Shown piece after piece: positions 35,155 through 45,246 of a DNA stretch of 64,000 bases. Where the stretch lies: positions 1 through 64,000 of the forward strand of contig CANIVU010000025.1 of NCBI GenBank assembly GCA_947470805.1. The letters are read 5' to 3'. Under the pieces are notes generated by a model, which was not told the origin of the DNA, did not search any database, and saw only the letters and a program-made list of their open reading frames with translations. The DNA is from Acidobacteriota bacterium. Its GTDB lineage: Bacteria; Acidobacteriota; Terriglobia; Bryobacterales; Bryobacteraceae. The position numbers and the translations under genes were made by a program. The first letter of the stretch is position 1. Each line of letters starts with the position of its first letter.

Positions 35155-36936
35155 ATGAACAAGTCAGTGTTACTCATTGCCTGCGTCGCCCTCGTCACGC
35201 TACCGGCCACCGCCCAGATCGACGTCGCGGCCGGAAACGTTACGGTGCGCATCCGCTATCAGGGACAACCGATCCCGGGCGACTGCTATTTCTACTTCGT
35301 GTCGCAGGCCGCCTCATTCAACTGCGGCGGCAACGCGTCCAACGTACCCGTCGGCAACTACACGCTCACCGAAGGCCACGGCTATCCAATCCCTCCGGTC
35401 CCTTTCACCGTCACCGCGGGCCAGACAACCGTGGTTGATGTGGAGACGAGCGGTCAGGTGGGCATCATTACCGGCACGTTTCTTCTCAACGGCCAACCGC
35501 CATCGAACGCCGCTTTTGTGCGGACAGGACAGGAAGACGGTCTCGCCTATACCGACACCACCGGACGGTTCAGACTGATCGCCCTCGCCGGCCAGGGTTC
35601 TGGCAGCGTCAACTACGGCCTGGCCAATTTTCCATTCACGGCGGTGGCCGGACAGACAGTCGACGTCGGGACCATCAACCGCGACACAGGCAACGTCAAC
35701 GTCCGTATCCGCTACCAGGGTCAACCAATTCCCGGTGACTGCTACTTCTACTTCACTTCCGCAGCCGGCAGCGTGAACTGTGGCGGCAACATGTTCAACG
35801 TGCCTGTTGGAAGCTACACTCTGACCGAGGGCCACGGCTATCCAATCCCTCCCGTCCCGTTCACAGTCACGGCCGGGCAAACAACAACAGTCGATGTGGA
35901 AACCTCCGGTCAGGTTGGCATCGTTACAGGAGTCTTCCTTCAAAACGGACAACCCCCGGCCAATGCAGCCTTTATACGGACGAACTCCGAGGATGGCTTC
36001 GGCTACACCGATTCGAGCGGCCGTTTCCGGCTCATTGCACTCGCTGGCGCGGGGACGGGAATCGTCAATTTCAGTTCGCCGAACTTCCCATTCACCGCGG
36101 TCGCTGGACAAACGGTTGACGTAGGAACCATCACCCAGAGCAGTGGGAATGCAGTTGTCAATGTCCTCTACCAGGGACAGTCGCTCGCAGGAAACTGCTA
36201 CTTCTATTTCGTTTCCCAAGTCGGATCCGTCAATTGCGGCGGGCAGATGCCGAACCTGCCCGTAGGCAGCTACACCCTCACCGAGGGCCACGGCTACCCG
36301 CTCCCCCCCGTCCCGTTTACCATCTCCGCGGGCCAGACCACAATCATCAACGTGGAGACCTCCACGGTCGCCGGCATTATCTCGGGACGCTTCTTCATCA
36401 ACGGTCAACCGCCTGCCAACCCCGCCTTCGTCCGCACCGATCGGGAAGACGGACTCGCCTACACCGACACCACCGGTCGATTCCGTCTCCTTGCCCTCGC
36501 CGGCCCGGGTATTGGATCGATCAATTTCGGTCTGGCCACCTTCGCCTTCAACGCGGTCGCCGGTCAGACTCGCGACCTTGGGAACATCGGTACAACAACG
36601 CTCGACAGCGCGATCGTCGGACGTAGCGGTTCCCTTCCCTCCAAGACCTGGACCATTCGACTCAGCAACACCGGCGCCAGCTCCGCCAGCGATGTGCAAC
36701 TCACCGGAGTCACCTTCATCACCCAGACGTTCGGTGCCGCCTGCCCGCTGCCCACTACCCAATCCACTCTCCCGGTGAACGGCGGATTCCTCCCCATTGG
36801 CACCAGCACCACCGTGCCTGTACAAATCAACTTCGGCACCTGCCCGGCCAACGCCCGCTTTACCGTCAGGCTCAACTATCAAGCCAGCGGCGGAACTGTT
36901 ACCGGCACCCGCACCTTCAACCTGCAACTCCCCTAA
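35155..36936 (+). CDS. Secreted repeat protein with three 152-residue units
   Basis: A 593-residue protein with a signal peptide (residues 1-20) and a ribosome site CAGGAAACT directly before ATG. Three tandem units begin at residues 28, 180 and 332. Each has a beta-rich first half with a Cys pair (GDCYFYF...NCGG) and LTEGHGYPIPPVPF. Each second half is a carboxypeptidase-regulatory-like domain (GxFLxNGQPPxNAAFxRT...YTDTTGRFRLIALAG). The last about 110 residues form a different Ig-like domain with its own Cys pair (GAACPLP, FGTCPA). It is probably a cell-surface or matrix protein and lies 19 bp upstream of a PEP-CTERM gene. Confidence 0.85.
   Translation: MNKSVLLIACVALVTLPATAQIDVAAGNVTVRIRYQGQPIPGDCYFYFVSQAASFNCGGNASNVPVGNYTLTEGHGYPIPPVPFTVTAGQTTVVDVETSGQVGIITGTFLLNGQPPSNAAFVRTGQEDGLAYTDTTGRFRLIALAGQGSGSVNYGLANFPFTAVAGQTVDVGTINRDTGNVNVRIRYQGQPIPGDCYFYFTSAAGSVNCGGNMFNVPVGSYTLTEGHGYPIPPVPFTVTAGQTTTVDVETSGQVGIVTGVFLQNGQPPANAAFIRTNSEDGFGYTDSSGRFRLIALAGAGTGIVNFSSPNFPFTAVAGQTVDVGTITQSSGNAVVNVLYQGQSLAGNCYFYFVSQVGSVNCGGQMPNLPVGSYTLTEGHGYPLPPVPFTISAGQTTIINVETSTVAGIISGRFFINGQPPANPAFVRTDREDGLAYTDTTGRFRLLALAGPGIGSINFGLATFAFNAVAGQTRDLGNIGTTTLDSAIVGRSGSLPSKTWTIRLSNTGASSASDVQLTGVTFITQTFGAACPLPTTQSTLPVNGGFLPIGTSTTVPVQINFGTCPANARFTVRLNYQASGGTVTGTRTFNLQLP
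35236..36603 (+). repeat. Three tandem 456-bp coding repeats
   Basis: In-frame units of exactly 456 bp at 35236-35691, 35692-36147 and 36148-36603. Units 1 and 2 are the most alike at protein level (for example an identical VRIRYQGQPIPGDCYFYF) and unit 3 has diverged more. Synonymous differences are frequent, so the duplication is not very recent. Confidence 0.85.
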
Positions 36937-36955
36937 CAACTACAAGGAAAACAAC

Positions 36956-37516
36956 ATGAAATTTCTACTTGCACTCTGCCTGCTTCTTCCCACGCTACCC
37001 GCGGCGTCGCTGACACTGACCCCCAACAGCGGCAACATCAACATCGAACCCGGAACCACCTACGGCTGGGGCTTCGATCTCAACAACAACACCTCCAACT
37101 ACCTTCTTGTCACCAGCGTCGTCGCCTCCGGCTTCGACCCCCTCATGGGCACATTCCAGGACTTCATCGTCTCCGTGAACCCCACCATTCTCGGGCCGAA
37201 CTCGATCCTCAACCAGGCCTACAACCAGTCACTGCAACAGGGCTTCGGCGAGTTCGCCATGCTCCCCGGCGCACCGATCGGCGCCACCACCGGCGCCACC
37301 TTCAGCGTGACCTACGATCTGCTGATCAACGATCCCTTCGGCCCCCTCGGCAGTCACCCCAACGACCAGTACTCGCTCGAATTCACCTTCGACGGCAGCG
37401 TCACCTCCACCGCGCCCACAAGCGGGGTCCCCGAGCCGTCCTCCGTTGTCCTCACGGGCGCCGGGCTGCTCTGTGCCGCCTGGCGCCTCCGCCGCGCTAA
37501 TTCCGTTCGTTGCTGA
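36956..37516 (+). CDS. PEP-CTERM sorting-domain protein
   Basis: A 186-residue protein with a signal peptide (MKFLLALCLLLPTLPAA) and ribosome site AAGGAAA. The C-terminus is a PEP-CTERM signal: VPEPSSVVLTGAGLLCAAWRLRRA, that is a Pro-Glu-Pro motif, a hydrophobic segment and a basic tail. It would be processed by an exosortase, none of which is in the window. The body is beta-rich and low in cysteine, with no recognised domain. It shares a transcript direction with the repeat protein 19 bp upstream, and both may be exopolysaccharide-associated surface proteins. The 3' end overlaps the convergent GT39 gene by 20 bp. Confidence 0.85.
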   Translation: MKFLLALCLLLPTLPAASLTLTPNSGNINIEPGTTYGWGFDLNNNTSNYLLVTSVVASGFDPLMGTFQDFIVSVNPTILGPNSILNQAYNQSLQQGFGEFAMLPGAPIGATTGATFSVTYDLLINDPFGPLGSHPNDQYSLEFTFDGSVTSTAPTSGVPEPSSVVLTGAGLLCAAWRLRRANSVRC

Positions 37517-39251
37517 ACAAGTATTTCCCACCGCTCTCACGAACAAGAAATAGCCGCTCTTTGCCAAGCAACTGTTCCAGCTTTGGCGTGCTGGGCTTCT
37601 CGACGACCAGATAATAGCGGTCGCGCGAGGCCCAGCGATTTTTGCATTCCGCGTCGTCAATGAAAACCTGCGGCGCGCCGGGCGCATAGCTGGCGTACTC
37701 CAGGTTGTTCACACGCCCATTGAGCAACAGTGCCTGCGCGGGATTTGCATAGAAAAACACACTCGAAAACGTGTAGTACTGGTTGTCGACAATTAGCGTT
37801 CCCGGCTTTGCATTTTTGTACGCCTCGGCCAGTGGCCGTGAACCCAGGTACGGATCAAACGTCACCAGCGCGGTGCGCGCTGCATGCAAGAACAGCGTCA
37901 TCATCACGGCCAACCCCAACGCCAGCGGCATCCGCCGCAACCGGAACCCAGCGAAGGCGCCGATCAAAAACGCCACGCCGGCCATCACGAGCGGCAGCCG
38001 CAAATACGCGAACGAGTCGATGGTCAAATCTCCCATATGCCCCAGCGAAAGCGTGTAGGCATCGGGGTTCTGCGTCAACGCCTGGGAGATATCGCCCGGC
38101 GTCGGCAACCCATTCACACGGAGCAAAATGAAACCAATCGCCCCCGCCGCCAGCGTGGCAATCAAGCCCACAGCCAACTGGCCGCGGCGTAGCCAGACGC
38201 TCTCTTCCCGCTCCATGGCATTCGCCAGCAGCAGCGCCAGCGCCGGGTAGCAGGGCATCGAATAGTATTCCTGCGTCGTCGAAAACGTGAAGAACAGCAG
38301 CAGGAATCCGGTCCAGCACAACGCCAGCAGGCGCGCCGATCCAGCCCGGTCCGCAGGGCGATACCGCAGCTTCGCGATCGCTGGAAAGAACGCACTCCAC
38401 GGGAACAACCACAGCAAATGGAACAGCCAGAACATATGGCGCGGAACCGTATTGTAGTCCCGCGGCCAACGCATGTTCAGGAAGCGAAACACATGCTCGT
38501 TGAAGAAGTAGAACCAGAAGAAGCCGTGATACTGGCCAGGTTCACTCTTCATCGTGAAATCGAAATAGGGCGGGTTTCGCAGCATCGCCAGCACGTGCCA
38601 GGGCGCCGCGATCACCAATAGAATCAGGGCTCCGGTGAAAGGCCGCAACTTTCGCCACTCGCCCCACCGGCCTGCAATTGTCAGCCAAAGTCCAATCGCC
38701 GCCAGCGGGAACAGCATGGCGATGAGACCCTTCAGCAGCAACCCCGTCGCCATCGCCGCCGACATCACATAGGCATACTTCGCCTCGCCAGATTCCATCG
38801 CCAACAGAAAACACCACATCGCCAGCGTGATCGTAGCCGTCAGAATCGCATCCGGAATCTGAATGCGCGTGAACAGCCATAGGCCGATGCACGTCGCCAG
38901 AATCAACCCCGCATATAGCCCCGTCGTCTCGTTGAACGCCCATCGCGCAAAACGCGCCGTCAGCCAGCAGAGCAGCACCACACCGAGCGCCAGCGGAATC
39001 CGCGCCGCCCAGTCGTGCACGCCGAAGACCGCGTAGCTCACCGCCATCGACCAGTAAATCAACGGCGACTTCTCCAGGTACGCAACGCCGTTCAGCCGCG
39101 CCGTCACCCAGTCGCCGGAGTCCAACATGTTCCGCGCGATCTGCGCCTGCACCGCGTCCACGTCGTCCATCAACGTGGGCGGACTCACAATGCAGCCGAA
39201 ATACACGGCGATAGCGAAAAGAAGGACGATTAACTGGTAACGACGTTCCAT
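37497..39251 (-). CDS. GT39-family (ArnT/PMT-like) glycosyltransferase
   Basis: A 584-residue polytopic membrane protein from ATG 39251. The PMT_2/GT39 N-terminal pattern is present: a first membrane helix, then MDDVDAVQAQIARNMLDSGDWVTARLNGVAYLEKSPLIYW, with the acidic pair required for lipid-linked sugar transfer. More than ten hydrophobic segments are followed by a soluble C-terminal part (from about 440). It transfers a sugar from a polyprenyl-phosphate donor to a lipid or protein on the periplasmic side. It is the last gene of the lysS-permease-asnB run and overlaps asnB by 22 bp. The acceptor is unknown; lipid A or an exopolysaccharide is possible. Confidence 0.88.
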   Translation of the reverse strand: MERRYQLIVLLFAIAVYFGCIVSPPTLMDDVDAVQAQIARNMLDSGDWVTARLNGVAYLEKSPLIYWSMAVSYAVFGVHDWAARIPLALGVVLLCWLTARFARWAFNETTGLYAGLILATCIGLWLFTRIQIPDAILTATITLAMWCFLLAMESGEAKYAYVMSAAMATGLLLKGLIAMLFPLAAIGLWLTIAGRWGEWRKLRPFTGALILLVIAAPWHVLAMLRNPPYFDFTMKSEPGQYHGFFWFYFFNEHVFRFLNMRWPRDYNTVPRHMFWLFHLLWLFPWSAFFPAIAKLRYRPADRAGSARLLALCWTGFLLLFFTFSTTQEYYSMPCYPALALLLANAMEREESVWLRRGQLAVGLIATLAAGAIGFILLRVNGLPTPGDISQALTQNPDAYTLSLGHMGDLTIDSFAYLRLPLVMAGVAFLIGAFAGFRLRRMPLALGLAVMMTLFLHAARTALVTFDPYLGSRPLAEAYKNAKPGTLIVDNQYYTFSSVFFYANPAQALLLNGRVNNLEYASYAPGAPQVFIDDAECKNRWASRDRYYLVVEKPSTPKLEQLLGKERLFLVRESGGKYLFSNERN

Positions 39252-41071
39252 TGCTTCTTCCAAAGAAACAGCATCAATAGGCCCCACAAGTGGTAGCCGT
39301 AGTTGGCCTCGCGGCGTTCGTGGGCACGCAACACAGCCTCCACCGCGCCTTCACGAAACAGGCCCATTTCCCGAATCGCCTGCGGCGTCAGCGTGTCGTG
39401 CAACAACGGCTTCAACGCGGTCCGGAACCAATCGTGCGCCGGAATGTCGAAGCCCTCTTTCTTACGAGTCAACACAGAGTCCGGAATCTTCCCCCGCATC
39501 AGGTCTTTCAGAATGAACTTCAATTTACTGCCGTTCACTTTGAACGACTCCGGCATCCGCGCGGCAAACTCCACCAACCGGTGATCCAACAACGGCGGCC
39601 GCACCTCCAACGAATGCGCCATGCTCATGCGGTCGCACTTATAGAGAATGTCGTCGGGCAGATACCAGTTCTGATCGAGCTCCAAAAACGAATTGTACTC
39701 CGGCGGCGCATGCAGCCGCGAGTGCCAGTTTTGCTGAAGCAAATGCACCCGCTCCGCCGGTGTAAACGTGCCGTTCCAATACAGGTGCGCCTCCATCGGA
39801 TCCAACAACGAACCCGTCAGGAACCGCTTCACCTTGTACTCAAAACTGATCTTGTCATCAGACACCGGCAACAGATTCGCCATCGAAAGCCCCGCCGCCC
39901 GCAGCGGCCGCGGCACGTGGCGCATCCACCCGGCATACTTGTCCGCCAGGTAGGTGTAATAGCCGCCAAACAGCTCGTCGGCGCCTTCTCCGCTCAGCGC
40001 CACCGTCACATGCTCCCGCGTCATCTTGCTCAAATACCAAACCGGCAAGGCACCGGCATCGGCGCTCGGCTCGTCCGAAAAATACGGCAGCCGTTCCACC
40101 GTCGCAGCCAGGTCATGATCGGGGTTCAAGTCGAACTCGTGATGATCCGTGTTGTACTTCTGCGCCACTTCCCGGAACCACGGACTCTCATCAAAACTGC
40201 GACCTTGAAAGCTGACGGAGAACGTCTTCAACTGCTGCGTCGCCACCTCCGACGCATAGTGCAGCACCGTCGTCGAATCCACACCGCCCGACGCCCATAT
40301 CCCCAACGGCACATCCGAAATCAGATGCTCCTTCACCGCCGACCGCAACAGGCTATCCAACTCTTCCTTGGCCGCCTCCAGCTTCACATTCCCCTGCGGC
40401 GCAAACCGCAACTGCCAGTACGGCCCCGTCCGTTCCCTGCCCTCCACCCACTCCAGCCAGTGCCCCGGCGGCAGCTTCGTAATTCCATCGATCATCGAAT
40501 ACGGCGAGGGGATGTAGTTCAACGAAAGATAGGCATTCAAGCCCGCTTTCGAAAACGTCCGCGGCACCTCCGGGTGCCCCAGAATCGCCTTCAACTCCGA
40601 CCCAAAATACAGATCGTCGCCGCGCCGGTACAGGTACAACGGCTTGATCCCCATCCGGTCCCGCGCCAACACCAGCCGCTTCTTTGACTCGGTCCACAGC
40701 GCCACGCCGAACATCCCGCGCAGCTTTTCAAACACGCCGAAGTCCCACTCCAGGAACCCCTGCAGCACCACCTCGGTATCGCACCGGCTATGGAACTGCC
40801 GCCCGCGCGCCTTCAACTCTTCGCGCAGTTCGTCGTGGTTATAGATCTCACCGTTGAAGACGATCACCGTATCCCGGTCGGCGCTATAGATCGGCTGCGC
40901 ACCACCCGCCAGATCGATGATCCGCAGCCGCACCGCGCCCACCGAGCAATCCGCCGCCTCATGCACGCCCCACTGGTCCGGCCCGCGATGATGCAGCGAC
41001 TGGGTAACGGCCTCAATCCGGCCCGCGGGCGCCGGACGCCCACGATGAGTAAATCCCGCTATGCCGCACAT
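39230..41071 (-). CDS. asnB: Asparagine synthase (glutamine-hydrolysing)
   Basis: A 613-residue protein. Met-Cys-Gly-Ile start exposes Cys2 as the glutaminase nucleophile, followed by LHHRGPDQWG and VFNGEIYNHDELR of the N-terminal amidotransferase domain. The ATP-pyrophosphatase loop SGGVDST is at 261-267, with SGEGADELFGGY further on. It makes asparagine from aspartate, ATP and glutamine. Paralogues of this length also act in polysaccharide clusters, and its coupling to a GT39 gene makes a role in glycan amidation an alternative. It starts 6 bp after the permease stop. Confidence 0.93.
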   Translation of the reverse strand: MCGIAGFTHRGRPAPAGRIEAVTQSLHHRGPDQWGVHEAADCSVGAVRLRIIDLAGGAQPIYSADRDTVIVFNGEIYNHDELREELKARGRQFHSRCDTEVVLQGFLEWDFGVFEKLRGMFGVALWTESKKRLVLARDRMGIKPLYLYRRGDDLYFGSELKAILGHPEVPRTFSKAGLNAYLSLNYIPSPYSMIDGITKLPPGHWLEWVEGRERTGPYWQLRFAPQGNVKLEAAKEELDSLLRSAVKEHLISDVPLGIWASGGVDSTTVLHYASEVATQQLKTFSVSFQGRSFDESPWFREVAQKYNTDHHEFDLNPDHDLAATVERLPYFSDEPSADAGALPVWYLSKMTREHVTVALSGEGADELFGGYYTYLADKYAGWMRHVPRPLRAAGLSMANLLPVSDDKISFEYKVKRFLTGSLLDPMEAHLYWNGTFTPAERVHLLQQNWHSRLHAPPEYNSFLELDQNWYLPDDILYKCDRMSMAHSLEVRPPLLDHRLVEFAARMPESFKVNGSKLKFILKDLMRGKIPDSVLTRKKEGFDIPAHDWFRTALKPLLHDTLTPQAIREMGLFREGAVEAVLRAHERREANYGYHLWGLLMLFLWKKQWNVVTS

Positions 41072-41077
41072 AGGCTG

Positions 41078-42316
41078 TTATTCATAACGCAGCGCCTCGG
41101 CGGGCAGCACCGCGGTCGCCCGCCGCGCCGGGTACAACGTCGCAAGGAAACTCACCGTCAATGCCGCCGCGCTCACCCAAATCGCATCCATCGGCCGCGG
41201 CTGGAACGGCACGTACGATAGCGCGTAAATCTCTGCGTCCAACGTAAACCATCGCCCGCTCTCCGCCGCATAGCTGATCCCGTAGCCCAACACCAATCCA
41301 ATCGCCGTCCCGATCGCGCCAATATAGAGCCCCTGGAAAATGAAGATCCGCCGGATCTGCTCCCACCGCGCGCCCATCGAAACCAGAATCGCAATGTCCT
41401 TGGACTTCTCCATCACCATCATGATCAGGCTGATCAGAATGTTCAGCGCCGCCACCAGTTGAATCAGACTGATCGTGATAATCGTCACAATCCGGTCCAT
41501 CTTCAACGCGTTCAGCACACTCCGGTTCGCCTCTTCCCAGTTCGACGCCGTCAGCTTATTCCCGATCACCTTCGTCGCCGCCGCAGCCACATCGGCCGCC
41601 GTGTTGATATCGTCCAGCTTCAGTTCAATCGCGTTAATCGAATTTTCCAACCCCGTCACCCGCTGCACATCGGAAAGCGTCGCATAGGCAAACGTGTTGT
41701 CAACGTCGTAAAACCCAGACTCAAACAGCCCCACCACGCGGAACCGCGGATAGCTCGGCCGCGCCCCAGCAGGCGTAATATCGCCATTCGGAATGATCAC
41801 CGTCACAATCGAATCCAGCATCATCCCCGTCCGCTGCGCCAGCTTCGCGCCCAGCAAAATCGGCGGATACCCATCGGCCTTCGCCAACCGGTCCAAACTC
41901 CCCTGCTTCACATAGCGCCGCAACTCTTCCCGCTCCTGTGTCGCCGACTCCGGAATTCCTTTCAAATACCCACCCTGCCCCATCTGTGGCCCCGAATACA
42001 AAACCTGCGTATACAGCACCCCACTCGCCGAACTCACGTGCGGCAGCTTTTCCAGATTCTTCGCAATCGGCACCCAATCTTCAAACCCAATGCCCACTTC
42101 TTTTTCCACGACGTTCACATGCGCCGTCGCGCCCAGCAGGCTCTTCTGCAATGTATTCCGGAACCCGTTCGTAATGGCGAGCGCGATGATCAACGCCATC
42201 ACGCCCGCCGCCACACCAAGAATCGAAACCACCGTAATGATCGAGATCACCGCCTGGCGGCGCTTCGCCGTCAAATACCGGCGCGCCACGAAACTTTCAA
42301 ACGCCAGGCGGGGCAT
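41078..42316 (-). CDS. LolC/E-type ABC transporter permease (FtsX superfamily)
   Basis: A 412-residue protein with the LolC/E layout. The N-terminal helix is preceded by FVARRYLTAKRRQAVISIIT; a large periplasmic domain follows (about 50-260, MacB-type) and three more helices (about 270-295, 320-345, 370-392). The typical ending is PAEALRYE. LolC/E work with a LolD ATPase to release lipoproteins from the inner membrane. No ATPase gene is in the run: lysS lies 3 bp upstream and asnB 6 bp downstream, so LolD must be elsewhere. Confidence 0.9.
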   Translation of the reverse strand: MPRLAFESFVARRYLTAKRRQAVISIITVVSILGVAAGVMALIIALAITNGFRNTLQKSLLGATAHVNVVEKEVGIGFEDWVPIAKNLEKLPHVSSASGVLYTQVLYSGPQMGQGGYLKGIPESATQEREELRRYVKQGSLDRLAKADGYPPILLGAKLAQRTGMMLDSIVTVIIPNGDITPAGARPSYPRFRVVGLFESGFYDVDNTFAYATLSDVQRVTGLENSINAIELKLDDINTAADVAAAATKVIGNKLTASNWEEANRSVLNALKMDRIVTIITISLIQLVAALNILISLIMMVMEKSKDIAILVSMGARWEQIRRIFIFQGLYIGAIGTAIGLVLGYGISYAAESGRWFTLDAEIYALSYVPFQPRPMDAIWVSAAALTVSFLATLYPARRATAVLPAEALRYE

Positions 42317-42319
42317 CCC

Positions 42320-43837
42320 TTATGCGTCGACCTCGGCTTCGGCCTTGCGCAGCAAGTCTGCAATGCCGATCTCGCCCTCCGGCCGCAACAGCGGGAACAA
42401 AATCACATCGCGGATCGAACGCGAATCGGTCAACAACATCGTCAACCGGTCGATGCCAATTCCCTCGCCACCGGTCGGCGGCATGCCGTAGCAAAGCGCG
42501 CGGACGTAGTCCTCGTCCATCTGGTGCGCCTCGTCGTCGCCGCGCGCCTTCATCGCCAACTGCTCTTCAAACCGTTTGCGCTGCTCGTTTGGATCGTTCA
42601 ACTCGTTATAGGCGTTGCCGATCTCCATCCCCGCGCAGAAGATCTCAAAACGATCCACAAAATTCGGGTCATTGCGATTGCGCTTCGACAGCGGCGAGAC
42701 CTCCACCGGATACTCGTAGATGATCGTCGGCTGGATCAAATTGCGCTCACAAACCCGTTCAAAAATCTCCACCAGCGATTCACCGGCCGAGTGCTTCCCG
42801 CCGTGGGCCTTCAGCCACTCCGCGTCGCTCACCTGCTCCATCGTAGGCTTCTCGCCGTCTTTCCAATACTCAATGATCGCTTCCCGAATCGTCAGCCGCC
42901 GGATGTTCCCGAAGTCCAGGGTCTGCCCCTGGAACTCAACAACCGTCCCGCCGGTCACATCGATCGCCGTTTGCTTCAGCAACTCCACCGTCAGGTCCAT
43001 CAGGCCTTCGTAATCCGTGTAGGCCTGATAGAACTCGAGCATCGTAAATTCGGGGTTGTGATGGATCGAGACCCCCTCGTTGCGGAAGTTCCGATTGATC
43101 TCATACACCCGGTCCATGCCGCCGACAATCAACCGCTTCAAATACAGTTCCGGCGCAATGCGCAGGTACAGATCAATATCGAGCGTGTTGTGATGCGTCA
43201 CAAACGGCCGCGCCGCCGCGCCGCCATACAGCGGCTGCATCATCGGCGTTTCCACTTCCACAAAGCCCCGCTCATCCAACTGGCGGCGGATCGACGACAC
43301 CACCTTGGCCCGCGCCACGAAGGTCTTCCGCACGTCGAGATTCGAGATCAGATCCAGATACCGCTGCCGAACGCGCGTCTCCACGTCTTCCAGCCCGTGG
43401 AACTTCTCCGGCATCGAAAGCAGCGTCTTCGACAGGAACGTCAACTTCGCCGCCTGCACCGACAACTCGCCCGTCCGCGTATGGAACAACACCCCGCCAA
43501 CGCCGATAATGTCGCCAATATCCAGCATCTGGTAGAGCTTGAAGTCGTCCTCGCTCAACAGATCCACTTTGATGTAGATCTGCAGCCGTTCCCCACCCTG
43601 CTCCAGGTGCATGAAACCGGCTTTTCCCTTGCCGCGTATCGATTGGATGCGCCCGCAAACGCGGACCTCAATCTTCTCGGCCTCCAACTCTTCGGCGGTC
43701 TTCTGCCGGTTGCCCGCCCAGACCTCCGGCACCGAGTGGGAAAAATCAAACCGCTGCCCATACGGGCGCTGGCCGAGAGCTTCCAATTCTCGGGTGCGGC
43801 GGAAACGCTGTGTAAGCAGCTCCTGTTCGAGCGACAA
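42320..43837 (-). CDS. lysS: Lysyl-tRNA synthetase, class II
   Basis: A 505-residue enzyme of normal length. The N-terminal OB-fold anticodon domain includes [32 protein letters not shown]. Catalytic core motifs are [26 protein letters not shown] (before motif 2), [29 protein letters not shown] (motif 2), and [32 protein letters not shown] (motif 3). It charges tRNA-Lys. It is the first gene of the minus-strand run with the LolC/E-like permease, asnB and the glycosyltransferase. Confidence 0.98.
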   Translation of the reverse strand: MSLEQELLTQRFRRTRELEALGQRPYGQRFDFSHSVPEVWAGNRQKTAEELEAEKIEVRVCGRIQSIRGKGKAGFMHLEQGGERLQIYIKVDLLSEDDFKLYQMLDIGDIIGVGGVLFHTRTGELSVQAAKLTFLSKTLLSMPEKFHGLEDVETRVRQRYLDLISNLDVRKTFVARAKVVSSIRRQLDERGFVEVETPMMQPLYGGAAARPFVTHHNTLDIDLYLRIAPELYLKRLIVGGMDRVYEINRNFRNEGVSIHHNPEFTMLEFYQAYTDYEGLMDLTVELLKQTAIDVTGGTVVEFQGQTLDFGNIRRLTIREAIIEYWKDGEKPTMEQVSDAEWLKAHGGKHSAGESLVEIFERVCERNLIQPTIIYEYPVEVSPLSKRNRNDPNFVDRFEIFCAGMEIGNAYNELNDPNEQRKRFEEQLAMKARGDDEAHQMDEDYVRALCYGMPPTGGEGIGIDRLTMLLTDSRSIRDVILFPLLRPEGEIGIADLLRKAEAEVDA

Positions 43838-43914
43838 TGAGGACTCCTTCAGTGCCCTGCGTTCGAAACAGGACAGAATCTACCATTATAGGAAGTCTGG
43901 AAGGGGGTAAGACG

Positions 43915-45246
43915 ATGGCCGATGGGAATTTCGTGAATCCGGCGCCTGTGGAAGCCGCTGAACGCGTCGAAGCGTTGGACACTGTTCGCGGTTTCGCGCT
44001 GCTCGGAATTCTGCTCATGAACATCTGCAGCTTCGGCATGCCCTCCGCCGCCGAGAGCAATCCCACCGTCTGGGGCGGCGCCACCGGTGCCGATTTCTGG
44101 CTCTGGTGGATCCAGTCCGTCTTCTGGAGCGGCAAAATGCGCGCGCTCTTCTCCCTCTGTTTTGGAGCAGGCGTCATCTACCTGACGACGCGATCCGAAT
44201 CACGCGGCGCCTCCGCCGCCGACGTCTACTATCGCCGCACCTTCTGGCTCATGGCCTTCGGCATCGCCCACGCCTACCTCCTCTGGTATGGCGATATCCT
44301 TTACCCCTACGCGCTGATGGGCCTCCTGCTCTACCCGCTCCGCAAGCTGCCAGCTCGATGGCTCACAGCCATTGGCGTCCTGATGATTCTCGGCGCCTGC
44401 GGCCAGACGTGGCAGCAAACCAACGAAATGCGGGACGCCCGCGACAGCTACCGCGCCATCCCCGAACACGCGCAGGTATCGAAAGAGGTTGAAGGCGCGC
44501 GCGGCGCCTACACCGGCATGCTGGCCGACTGGCAACCCTCGCCCGCCAAAATCGACCAGGAACTGAAAGCCTATCGCGGAACTTACGCCGAGGCCTTCGC
44601 CAGCCGTTCCGCCGCCCGCTCCGGTTGGGATTCCCAACCCTACTACAGCACTGGCTCCTGGGATTTCCTCGCCTTCATGCTCCTCGGCATGGCATTCGCC
44701 AAATGGGGCGTCCTGGCCGGCGCCTGGCCGCGCAACGCCTATCTGTGGGTCGCCGTCATCTGCCTATCCGCCGGCACGGCCGTCGGCGTCTGGGCAGCCA
44801 ATCATGAAGCCGCCTCCGGCTTCGCCCCCATCGCCGCCATGGAAAGCTACACCGTCTACCAACCCGTCCGCCTGCTGATGGGCCTCGGTTATCTCGCCGC
44901 CATCGTCGGCATCGTCCAACAGGGCTGGCTCACGTGGCTCACCCACCCGCTCTCCGCCGTCGGCAGAATGGCGTTTTCCAACTACATCATGCACACCGTC
45001 ATCTGCACGACACTCTTCTACGGGCACGGCCTCGGTTGGTTCGGCAAACTCAAGCGCCACGAACTCTACTACGTCGTCGCGGCCATCTGGCTGCTACAAC
45101 TCATCGTCAGTCCGCTCTGGCTCCGCGCTTACCGCTTCGGCCCGCTCGAATGGTGCTGGCGCTCGCTCACCTACTGGCAGCGGCAGCCCATGCGCATCGC
45201 CCCGCCTACTTCCGGACAATCACTTCCCGAAGAGAATCCTGCGTAA
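43915..45246 (+). CDS. DUF418 (YeiB-like) membrane protein
   Basis: A 443-residue polytopic protein from ATG 43915, preceded by AAGGGGGT. Residues about 16-45 (RVEALDTVRGFALLGILLMNICSFGMP) are the diagnostic YeiB/acyltransferase-3-like first helix with the RGFALLGI motif. The C-terminal DUF418 domain includes VGRMAFSNYIMHTVICTTLFYGHGLGW and the ending RFGPLEWCWRSLTYWQ. The family sits in the inner membrane; its transport or acyl-transfer role is unproven. It is divergent from lysS, and its 3' end overlaps the convergent methyltransferase-like gene by 41 bp. Confidence 0.9.
   Translation: MADGNFVNPAPVEAAERVEALDTVRGFALLGILLMNICSFGMPSAAESNPTVWGGATGADFWLWWIQSVFWSGKMRALFSLCFGAGVIYLTTRSESRGASAADVYYRRTFWLMAFGIAHAYLLWYGDILYPYALMGLLLYPLRKLPARWLTAIGVLMILGACGQTWQQTNEMRDARDSYRAIPEHAQVSKEVEGARGAYTGMLADWQPSPAKIDQELKAYRGTYAEAFASRSAARSGWDSQPYYSTGSWDFLAFMLLGMAFAKWGVLAGAWPRNAYLWVAVICLSAGTAVGVWAANHEAASGFAPIAAMESYTVYQPVRLLMGLGYLAAIVGIVQQGWLTWLTHPLSAVGRMAFSNYIMHTVICTTLFYGHGLGWFGKLKRHELYYVVAAIWLLQLIVSPLWLRAYRFGPLEWCWRSLTYWQRQPMRIAPPTSGQSLPEENPA

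Noticed and set aside
35236-36603. CRISPR-like repeat array
   Set aside because: The repeats are 456-bp in-frame coding units of a secreted protein with no spacers.
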